From: Lenisia limosa
Taxonomy: Eukaryota > Breviatea
DNA length: 26,200 nt
Direction: 5' to 3'
Assembly: GCA_001655205.1 (NCBI GenBank)
Contig: LPNZ01009437.1
Coordinates: 1 to 26,200, forward strand
Positions 10,195-20,000 of this stretch are shown here, one piece after another (position 1 is the first letter of the stretch; the number at the start of each line of letters is the position of its first letter). The notes beneath the pieces are model-generated. The model was given only the letters and a program-made list of their open reading frames with translations, was not told the origin of the DNA and did not search any database. Both the position numbers and the translations under genes were made by a program.

Positions 10195-13100
10195 CTAAAA
10201 TGGCACCGCGGGGATAAAAAAAGCGAGGTCCTCTTCGTCCTTTGCGAACTCTTCATAAGACTTGACAACAGGGGTTGGTGCTGGACCAAATGGCTCGTAG
10301 AGGGTCTGTTCAATGCAAAGCTGGTCTTGCATTGTACTAAATGGTCAGTTGATCTGAATATGAACAGAAACTGAGATGTACATATTTCACTAGCTTCTAA
10401 AAGCTGTAGATATAAAGAGAGAATAATACAAAACAATATGTTGCGTACTATGAAAGCTCAACAGGATTGGAGGGCAAGGGGTTCAAGAGAGGGACAGCAG
10501 TGAGCGACAAGCGAGAGGGTACCGTGGAGAGAGCGTCTCCCATTCCAGCCAGAGGATGGCTAGTTGACTCTGGTTTCTAAGGGGTAAAAAGAGGAAAGCG
10601 ATAGAACCGTGTTTGTTTTTTGATGGAAGGTCAAGGTTCTATATCAACCACTTACCGAAGCATTGAAGGGTGTGGATGCGGATGAAAGGATGATTTGGTT
10701 GAGGAGGGTATTCTCATGGGTAGTGACTGCCTTCATCAAGTTCATGAATTGGAGGAAGCTGTCGCCTTGGGTCATAGGTACTTGGGCCTAGTGGGTGAAA
10801 AAGTGGTGTTCAAGGGGGGCGGGGGCGGGGGGGTATTGGAGAAGTGGAAGTATAATCCTTAAGAAATGAGAAACACTCCACAAAAAAACAAGACAAGTCA
10901 ATTTTGAGGTTTAGTTTGAATCTGAACAAGGAGGGGTGTTTGCCACTAACCGCGGCTGGAATGAGGAAAAGGGGCTGAAGAATGGGAACAGAAAGGCCGA
11001 GAGCTCGATAGGCTGCTTTGAGGAGAATCAAACCGCGATTAGCCAGCGGGTTGAGCATTGGGATCAAACCTGGGAGGGAGGGGGGGGGGGTAAGCCATTA
11101 TAGGATATGGAAAAATCATACCCTTTCTAAAACTCTGAAAGAAAAGAAAAAAGTAATCTTATGATGAAAGATTGCTACATGTCATACGATACTCCATATT
11201 TGATAAGCTAATACTAATACGTATCATATACTGTGTTGATTAATCACTTAAAAAGGTAGTATTCTTCTGAGATAGACACAGTATCCCCCAGCCCCATACT
11301 GGCAGTGAAAATCAAGCGGGTCATATCATTCAAGAGGTCAGACTAAAAAATGAATAACATGAGTGGAGGGAGGCACATATAATCGATTAACCCACTCTTT
11401 TCGCGTCAACAAATAACTTGATGAAGAGATGAACCTCATGAAAGCGGTACATATACGTCATGACGAGGACTGGTAAGGACTCCTATATTGTCACAGGGAA
11501 ACATATCATAACTCATATTATTCTAACACTGTATCCATTATAGAGAATGAGTTTTAATAACGATGTGTTCAAGAGTACGTGGCCTGAGGTAACATTTAAA
11601 ACGGAGCTGTGCTAGAGAAATGCTTCAAACATTATTCAAAACAATTGATGAAGTTCAATATTATGAGAACTGACTTGAGTAACTATTACAGCACCCACCT
11701 TCATTGAGTTAAGATAGAACTCAGCCTCGCCAGTAGCTCCATTGAAGTCCTTCAGAATCCACTTCACAAAGAGAACGCTCAGTCCTAAAAAAACGGGGTC
11801 ATCAGGAGAAAGGGTAGTACTATTACCAAGCAACCCCCCCCCCTCCATACGCATTCGGGTTCCATCAGCAATATAGTTAGGGTTCAGGGGGCTGATGTCA
11901 TTTTTGACCACTTCTGCAATTGCCTATGTGGTGTAAAATACTACAAAGTTGTAAATAAACATGACCAACAGTGTCTTTCATATAGATATATCATTTGAAA
12001 TATAAAACATGCATTGTCGGGTAGCTACAAGAAGGTTTGGTCTATCACCTTAAAAGCAGCGAAAGCTTCTTTGATGACACAGCCATTCGCGCACTGAGGA
12101 TGGCCTTCACAAACAGCATGACATCCCTTTTCGCTCACAAGAGAGGGAAAGGTTGATCTGAGTGGGAGGGGGGTATGAGAGATAAAAACTCCAAACAAAC
12201 CAAAAAAACATTCAATAACAAACACGGGCAACCAACACTAAAACTAGACAAAACCAGATGACAAAAACACAAAACAAAAACAAGGGGAAAATTGGAAAAT
12301 TAAAAAAAAAAGCCCAAAGCAACTTTGGTAGTATAATGTTGGGAACAACAAAACAAAGTCCGGGCCAGTCGCTTCCTCTCATTAAACTATTTGGGAATAA
12401 ATTGTCAACTCATTTTCACCTGTTTGTTTGAGAGAAAAAAGAAAAAAAAAAAGGGGGGGGGGGGNNNNNNNNNNNNNNNNNNNNNNNNNNNNNNNNNNNN
12501 NNNNNNNNNNNNNNNNNNNNNNNNNNNNNNNNNNNNNNNNNNNNNNNNNNNNNNNNNNNNNNNNNNNNNNNNACATTTCGTGGTAGGACTTGAGGGACAT
12601 TTGGAGAATGTGAACTGAGCTTCGGGGGTCGGGGTGTGGAATATTGAAGTCCATACATGAGAGAAAGAACCTGAAAAGATTAGCCCCATGTTTACATAAA
12701 CACAGCAATATTTGTGCATGTATCTGTAAAAATTATCGCAGTTACATTAACTCGTCTGATACTCACTTCACCCCCATCAAACCAGTAATACTCAAGCAAG
12801 TTTGGCTTTGTGTCAACAGGTAAGTCAACCGGGTCAATAACTAAAGAGTCACTCCAGCAACCTCACTCAGAAGTTGGATGGTATACATAGCAAACCCCCC
12901 CCCCCCCCNNNNNNNNNNNNNNNNNNNNNNNNNNNNNNNNNNNNNNNNNNNNNNNNNNNNNNNNNNNNNNNNNNNNNNNNNNNNNNNNNNNNNNNGGCTT
13001 GATGGACTTGATGTTGCTCATGAGATTACTAGCCATTGTGGAGTACTAAATATACATATAAATAAGCTTTTCAAAAAAACTTGACATATACGATTGTCCC

Positions 13101-14987
13101 CCCAAAACTAAAGGAAATATCTTAAATAAGAACAACGAAAGGTTTGAGTTCCAACCCCATCAAATACCAGAGTTATATTCCATCAATATATATACTAATT
13201 ATATGAAACAAAAATCAATCCAAAACAAAATTTCTCTGAATTAATACAGCCGCACGTTATGCCCCACCATGTTGCCTGTACTCTGAGAGTGAACAAGATG
13301 GTTGAAGAAGGAGACAACGCAAATGGCAACGACGGCTTCTGGTCCAGCCCGTTCAAATGCCAGTGGAATCAGGCTTTGGACCTTTTGATACAGTCTAAGA
13401 GGATCAAAATAGGAACCTAAGGAGTAAAAGTGGAAAACTTATGAAACAAAAAGCCCAAAATCAACTCTGTTGGCACACAATGTTTGTGAACAACAAAACT
13501 AACAAAGCCCAGGCCAGTCGTTTCTGCAGTAACACANNNNNNNNNNNNNNNNNNNNNNNNNNNNNNNNNNNNNNNNNNNNNNNNNNNNNNNNNNNNNNNN
13601 NNNNNNNNNNNNNNNNNNNNNNNNNNNNNNNNNNNNNNNNNNNNNNNNNNNNNNNNNTTGGCTGCCAACACACGAGGGTTGATAACAACAAAAACAACAA
13701 AGAACAAACTGTGGACCCCCTAACATGATTGCAGGATCCCAAAGGTTGAAGTGGAGTGCGGCTGGAATGTACGCGGCAATAGCAAGGAGTTGTTGTGACT
13801 ACAGGGTGAAACAAACTTTCTTTAAATAAACCTGAGAGAAAAACGTAATTGACTTGGAATTTTATCGTGGTGATGACCACATACAATGGAAGAAGGGAAG
13901 AGCAAGTTGAAGTCCGAGCTTTTAATGGAGGTAACTGCCCCGAAGGTTGTGTCAAAGTAGTCTGAAAGAAAATAAGATCTGAGAAACAAGGTATCTTTGG
14001 AGAAATGAAATCCCAGGTGAAAGGATAAATAACAGTCTACATAACAAAACATTTAGTTTGGACTGGGCTGACCTAGAAACATTGCGCGAGTTGACGTTTC
14101 TCCAAGAATCGCCTCGTGCGCAAAAGTGCCTGAGGAGTCAAGCGGTGAAGGAGCATAGAAAAATAGGAACGTTTAAAGAGTCAAAGAGAGAGAGAAGAAC
14201 ATAGTTATCAATAGTCGTTTATTAGAATGGTAGTGGTGAATAAATTGAAAAGATGTACCAATGACACACATACCAATGGAAGGGGTGGAAGAGGAAGGGT
14301 TTGGTATTCGTGGAGCTGCGGTTGAAGGAACTGAGACCTGCAGAAGTAAAACAACAAAAGAACCAGCTCTGAACAAGAGAATATAATATTCAGATCCCAA
14401 AATTGGGTCCACCCACAAGTGCATCACGCTGAACGTTGGACACTGGAGTCTCCTAAAAAGTAAGACTGGTGTTGCGAGGGTGTAAGTCATCTTAATTACA
14501 CACCTTTTCGAGGTCGACTTTCGGACCTGAGGGTCGAGGGTGGCAAAATTGACATACTAAATGGAATTACAACGATGAATAGCAGGTCATGAGGAACCTC
14601 ACAAAAAAAAATGACAAAAGATTTGATCTGCCCACCTCTTTTCCTTGATTTGCATGATGAACAGACTGGAAATCCTCGGCATTTCAACTTCCTTGTTCTA
14701 CAAAACGCACAGGCCACCTTATGGAGCTTGAAGGTCCCAGTAGACTGATCAGTCACTCGTCTGACCTTTCTTTTGTGCTTTGAAAAATTGACTAGTTCAC
14801 AAAAAACCTGGCCATTTACCACAGAGAAGGGAGGAGGAGGGTTACCATCCTCATCCAGGTCGGCTTCTGTAAAGGCTGGGGTAAAAAAATAGCTTCCTTC
14901 CTTTATCGGTGCTTGATAGGTTTCAGTTGGTTGTACAACTTCAGAATCGAAGCCTGGAAGCGGGATATGGAACTGAAGGCCAGACAT
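10195..14987 (-). CDS. Zn(II)2Cys6 fungal transcription factor
   Basis: Nuclear DNA-binding regulator of the Gal4-type family. Exon 1 (14987-14636) starts at an ATG followed by an acidic N-terminus and joins in phase to exon 2 (about 14569-14517), completing C93-x2-C96-x6-C103-x5-C109-x2-C112-x6-C119, the full binuclear zinc cluster (CAFCRTRKLKC, CSSC, then a Cys supplied across the splice junction). Later exons include NPSSSTPSIG (linker, 14340-14275), GTFAHEAILGE (14130-14080), DYFDTTFGAVTSIKSSDFN (13965-13880), AIAAYIPAALHFNLWDPA (13795-13735), a helical block EAVVAICVVSFFNHLVHS (13413-13255) resembling the fungal_trans middle homology region, EYYWFDGGE (12800-12770), a Cys-rich exon (12163-12050), ILKDFNGATGEAEFYLNSMK (11785-11702), and LIPMLNPLANRGLILL (11070-10950). 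The final exon runs from about 10337 to the TAG at 10197-10195 and ends in EEDLAFFIPAVPF. Two exons are partly hidden by gaps at 12465-12572 and 12909-12995. Target genes are unknown. Confidence 0.9.
12311..12376 (+). repeat. interspersed repeat family, copy 3 (diverged)
   Basis: AGCCCAAAGCAACTTTGG, then GGAACAACAAAACAAAGTCC and GGGCCAGTCGCTTCC follow the block order of the other copies with more substitutions. It lies in an intron of the Zn2Cys6 gene, about 90 bases before a gap. Confidence 0.6.
13439..13536 (+). repeat. interspersed repeat family, copy 4
   Basis: The longest copy. It begins at TTATGAAACAAAAAGCCC and continues through AATCAACTCTGTTGGCACAC, GAACAACAAAACTAACAAAG and CCCAGGCCAGTCGTTTCTGC up to the gap at 13537. 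It sits in an intron of the Zn2Cys6 gene and is followed across the gap by copy 5, so the gap may hide more units. Confidence 0.7.
13658..13711 (+). repeat. interspersed repeat family, copy 5 (partial)
   Basis: TTGGCTGCCAACACACGAGG, then GTTGATAACAACAAAAACAA, immediately after the gap that follows copy 4. The ACACACGAGGGTTG block is shared exactly with copy 2. Confidence 0.6.
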
Positions 14988-15179
14988 TCTAGAAATTACA
15001 TTGCTTAAATGTCTCTAACGTACTATATACCTTTAATACTGTGTCATAGAACCTTGTTACTCCGAATTGTTGCAATTTTTTGAATTCAATTTTGCGTTAT
15101 TATACTGACGCGGCCGTAGTTTGTATTTAAAAAAAATTGAGTTGAATTGTTTTCCTTTTTAATTCTGAATTAGATTAAA
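14988..15179. promoter_or_regulatory. divergent promoter region, Zn2Cys6 factor / aldolase
   Basis: Only 192 bases separate the two divergent start codons. On the aldolase side a TATTTAAA-type AT stretch lies about 55 bases before the ATG. A CGGCCG palindrome at 15111-15116 contains CGG and CCG half sites, the triplets that Zn2Cys6 proteins contact. A TTGAATTCAA palindrome lies at about 15079. No binding is shown; these are string observations. Confidence 0.45.
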
Positions 15180-16941
15180 ATGGTGCATTATTCTGATCTT
15201 GGACTTGTTAACTCTAAGTAAGCGGTTAATGGTTTTTTTTTTTCGGGATTCGATTGAGATGTTCCAGATTCTTGCTTGCTTTGATGTTGTTTTCAAATAT
15301 TCGTATTATTTTAAGTTGAGAGTTTTTTCACCAAATGAGGAAACGAGGTTTTTGATTTAGCATTCACTTTCCAGGGCTCTCTTCGCCAAGGCTGCCACTG
15401 GAGGCTATGCTATTCCCGGTCAGAGGAGATTTCCAAGATTTTGTGAAGAGAGTTGAATTGTCATATTCGTGATACCTCGTGCCCATCGCTTTAACTCTCT
15501 TAGGCTACAACATCAACAACATGGAACAGCTCCAGGCGGTCGTTCAGGCCTCCGTCGAGACTGAGTCTCCCGTCATCATCCAGGTTTCTTCTGGTGCTCG
15601 CAAATACGCCAACCAGACTCTCCTCAGGTTTGTTTTCCTTGATTTTCCATTATTTTCAGGACAATACGTCGTCAAACTTCTTTATTTCTTTTCCTGTATT
15701 TAACCAAATTTAGATACATGGCCCAAGGTGCCGTCGAGTACTCTCGTGAGCTCTTTAACAATGGCAAGACCCTTCCCATCGTCCTCCACCTTGACCATGG
15801 TGATTCCTTCGAACTCTGCAAGTCTTGCATTGAAACCGGTTTCTCATCTGTCATGATCGGTAAGCTTCCGTATCTTTTTCTTACTTGATTAAAATAAAAC
15901 ATTTTGATTTCCCATTAACCCTACACTGACCCCCTCATCCACTGATCATTCAGACGGCTCTCACCTCGACTACGAGGCCAACATCGAGCTCACCCGTCGC
16001 GTCGTTGAGTTCGCCCACAAGCACAATGTTTCCGTTGAGGTTAGAAAGATTTCCTCTGCATATTTTTAGTTCCTCTTACCTTATATTTTTGTGGAACGGC
16101 AACTCCTTTTTTTTCACTTTTCAGGGAGAGCTTGGTGTTCTTGCTGGTATTGAGGACGACGTTTCCGCTGAGGAGCACGTCTACACCCAACCCCAGGAAG
16201 TCGAGGACTTCGTCAAGCGTACTGGTGTCGACTCACTCGCCATCTCTATTGGTACTTCCCACGGTGCCTACAAGTTCAAGGTTCGACTCATGTTTACTTT
16301 TGTTGTTGGTTGCCATTCTGACTTGCCCAGCCCGGAACCGACCCCAAGATCCGTCTTGACATCCTCCACGAGATCGAGAAGCGCATTCCCGGCTTCCCCA
16401 TTGTTCTCCACGGCTCTTCTTCCGTCCCCCAGGATCTCGTTGAGAAGATCAACAGTACGCCCGCCCTCTAAAACTCATTTTACTGACACCATTCTTCTCG
16501 ATTTTGTCTCGAGTTTCCTCTTTTACCCCCCCCCNNNNNNNNNNNNNNNNNNNNNNNNNNNNNNNNNNNNNNNNNNNNNNNNNNNNNNNNNNNNNNNNNN
16601 NNNNNNNNNNNNNNNNNNNNNNNNNNNNNNNGTGAGGACCAGCTCCGCGAGGCCACCAAGTCCGCCGTCTGCAAGATCAACATCGACTCCGACGGCCGTC
16701 TCGCCATGGTACGCCAACTCCCCTTCTCCATTTCTTTATTCTTTCCTCTCCTTTACCCCCCACCCTTTCTATTATCACCCCTCAGACTGCTACCATCCGT
16801 GAGGTCTTCAACCAGAAGCCCGGAGAATTCGACCCCCGCAAGTACCTCGGCCCCGCTCGTGACTCCCTTAAGAACCTCTACATTTCCAAGAACAAGAACG
16901 TCCTCGGCTGTGCCGGCCACGCCTTCGACCACCTCCAGTAG
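15180..16941 (+). CDS. class II (type B) fructose-bisphosphate aldolase
   Basis: Zinc-dependent glycolytic/gluconeogenic enzyme that cleaves fructose-1,6-bisphosphate to DHAP and glyceraldehyde-3-phosphate in the cytosol. Exons: 15180-15217, 15375-15418, 15504-15627, 15714-15859, 15954-16039, 16125-16280, 16331-16454, a part-hidden exon to 16708, and 16786-16941; phases agree. Visible motifs: [15 protein letters not shown], catalytic Asp96 and metal-binding His97 in HLDHGD, Glu148 in VEGELG, His192 in GTSHGAYKF, His225 in VLHGSSSVP, and the substrate-binding [13 protein letters not shown]. The C-terminal block [12 protein letters not shown] is typical of the type IIB family (Giardia, Entamoeba, oomycetes, many bacteria) and differs from the yeast Fba1 (type IIA) pattern. 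The N gap at 16535-16631 hides an intron end and a short coding stretch after residue 239. The exons are C-rich at third positions, as in highly expressed genes. The stop is TAG at 16939-16941. Confidence 0.95.
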
Positions 16942-17097
16942 ATGTCGGAGCATGCATTAATATATTATAGTTTTGAAACCCCCAGCCCGTGCTTCATGTA
17001 CATCCTTTAATTGAAACAAAGGAAAACTACATCATATCAGACTCAAGAAACGAAGTTGAATAGGCGAAAACAAATACACAGCCAAATAACATAGTCT
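16942..17097. other. convergent 3' intergenic region
   Basis: 156 bases between the stop codons of the aldolase (plus) and the VPS9 gene (minus). It must hold both 3' UTR ends. No canonical AATAAA is seen on the aldolase strand; the sequence is AT-rich, with ATTAATATATTATAG soon after the aldolase stop. Confidence 0.5.
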
Positions 17098-20000
17098 TCA
17101 CTTTTCATTAAGCAAGGATCGACAAAGTTCTAGAAGCTGGGGAATTTCCTCAATTCTCAAACACCCGCTATCTGACAACCCTCGAATTCGAGCAACAAAC
17201 TGGGGAGAGTAAATGGAATTTGATGAATTGAATTCAAATTACAATAAATATTCGTAAGATCACGAAATAAAAAATAAAAATCCAGACAGTGTCACAATTT
17301 GACACCCAATTCTATGTTTCAAGCAGAAAACCACACTCACAGTTGGATCAATAGACGAAAAAGCAGGTGGTGGTGTACCTGTACAAGCGGGGACGTCTGA
17401 ATAGTGAGAGTCAGTCAGTATCTGTCAAGAAAAATCGACTGAAATGGAAAATAGTCCAATCAATTTGAACGTTCATTCATTACATGGTTGGCTACACTTT
17501 ATTACTGCCAGATCCTATCAAAAGAATTCTTCAACTCTATTACGGCCCATACCTGGCTCATCATCTGAAAAAGACTCTTCAAATCCCATCAAGCTGAATA
17601 GTTACGGCAAGGATTGTAAAGAAATAGCAGTATTAGTAGTACAACCAAGCAATAATAACTCTTCGAAAAAGAAATACATACTCAGTGTACTCCTCTTTTG
17701 TGAGTCCAAAATGCTTGGGCTTAGCGTGTATCAAAAACATTGCGGCTGAGTGCAACTGGTGGTTGAGAGAAATGTTGGGAAATAAAAGAACTGGGTGAAG
17801 GGCAGGGTAAAGCGAAAAAGGGAAAAAAAAAAAAAAAGCATATTGTAAGTAGTTTGTATATTAAATGATAGTATATATCGATATGCATATTACATACTAT
17901 AAAATATGTAGAATATAATATACTACTACCCAAAAAAGAAACTATTATACAGGTTGTCAACAGAGCTAATATTGGGTTGTTTTTTTGGTTGTTTCAAAAA
18001 AAATATTCAAACCTTACCCCCCCATCTAAACATACCTGTGTGAGGTAGTAACCGGGTTCCCCCTGAAGCACCATTGGGTCTCTGGAGAATGAGCAAATGC
18101 TCATGATAAGATCATAATGAATAGCTCAGAAGAACCCCCAAAAAGTTAGAAAAAAATAATTATATCTCTTTGTCCAATCCAAACTACAGTTTGAAGATCT
18201 TACCTGAAACGAGAGATGTATTCGATGTGTGAAAACATTTTCTTTGGCCTAGCTTTGAAGACGCACCAAATTAAAATTGGAAGAAGGTCATCTAAGTTCC
18301 ATCAGGTTATATTTTGTTCAGCCGTATTGAGATACCTGATATCAGCAAAAAGCAAATTAAGCACAAATAGATATGCCCATTTCTCACCAGCAGCAACCGT
18401 CACATTGGCACCTTCGGACGACTAAAGAGTAAATATATACGGAGCGGGTGACGAAATCGATATCACCATCAATAGAAACTCGAATCGATTTTCGATTTCC
18501 ATGCTGAACAAAGCAGGTTCCACATACTGTGATTGCGCGAATAATCAGTTTACAGCAGTTCATGATGCAGACAAGTTGGTCCCTAGACAACCATAAACGA
18601 TAAGAAAGATATAGGCCTGACAATACAATTTCAGCAAAAAGTCAGAACAGAATTGGTCAACACTTAGACTTACCTTGGAGATTTGAAAGAATGAATGTTA
18701 CTAAGCTGCTCCCAAGCCTGGAGAGATAAAACCTATGCAGCAACTTAAATAACCTAGTGCACAAAACGATGCCCTCCCCCAAATCCGTACAGGTTCAAGC
18801 AGTTCTTGGTTAGCACGGCCTTCGGGAACCTCCAAATGGTCCGGCGTTAGCCAGCTGAGAGCGTCAAGTCGAGCCTCTAGCTTGGTGTCTTCAATGGCAT
18901 CATCAGTGTCCTGCGGGCAGAAAGCAACGGAATATACCTACGGAGGAGTGTTATTATTAATACTGAAGTGGAGGGGGGTTTGAGAAGAAAACTAGCTAAT
19001 ATTGCATCCGTTATTTTGCGTTATTCAAGATCGATTGTCTCTAATTTTCAAACTGGTAGGAAATCATTGTAAATATTGATATTATGGCTCATCCATTGTG
19101 ATTATGGGGAACCAGAACGCATGCACACCTTTGTCATAATATAGCGTTCCATGCCTTCCGTTGCCAAAGACACTTCATCATCAGACGACTTAGCCCAGAG
19201 TGGAGACGCCCAAAGTTTGTCTGGAACCTGGGGTTGTCAATCTACCACTAAAGATGTACAATGACAAAACACATTATTTAGTCAACAGAAATAACTGTGG
19301 CATTCTAGTGGTTCTGGAAGTTTACCTCTTTCATAAAGTTGTGAACATCAGCAATCATTTGGTCAACTGTTATCGGTCTGAATAGTGAAAAACTGTGAAA
19401 GAAAAATGAAGCTATGAAACCAAAAATTGATGATAACCTACTTGTCTACAATGCCTCGAATAAGATCTGACACCGAACGAGCAAGTTTGGCGGCCTTTGG
19501 GTCCGTCATTTTCCGGTGGAACTGTAATATTGTAAGGAAATATTTACACCGTGTAATCATACACAGGGAGTATGATATCAAGCAAAAACCACCTAAGGGG
19601 CTTTGCTTCAAACTAAGACTTTATATGCATACCTGGTGGAATGTCGACTTTCGAGGAACCTTAAAAAGTAAAATGCAAGAAAGAAGGAGAGAACAGGTCA
19701 TAAAAACGATTACCATTACTTTGAATTTATGAGGATATCAGTCGTTCAAATTGCAATATTATATCGATACTTTGTATTCTTTCAAAAAAAACAATATCAA
19801 TTGAAGCCAACTACATTGGAAACCCACTAAAAAAAACCCCACGCACATCAGACGAAACACTCGTGCACTCGCTGCGAGCTGTACTACCGCTTCGATCTCT
19901 GATCTCCTCACCAAGTAACTAGGATTGTGAGTTGTTGGACAAATAATTGATACGAAAGTTATTTTAAATTTTAGAATCCAAAAAAAAACTCACGTTGTCA

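Noticed and set aside
9924-10436. 170-codon minus-strand frame downstream of the Zn2Cys6 gene
   Set aside because: It reads through the last intron and then AT-rich 3' sequence. The final exon of the factor uses a different frame and stops at 10195.
11870-11895. Telomere-like TTAGGGTTCAGGG string
   Set aside because: A single imperfect unit inside a coding exon of the Zn2Cys6 gene; no array.
16005-16802. 265-codon plus-strand frame inside the aldolase gene
   Set aside because: It crosses introns and a gap and is in the wrong frame for most aldolase exons. The conserved aldolase residues are in the spliced frame.
18386-18419. A 10-nt microexon (TCGTCCGAAG) in the VPS9 core
   Set aside because: A longer 34-nt exon using the stronger donor GTGAGA at 18385 has the same phase and yields a better VPS9 sequence ending in AADDLLP.
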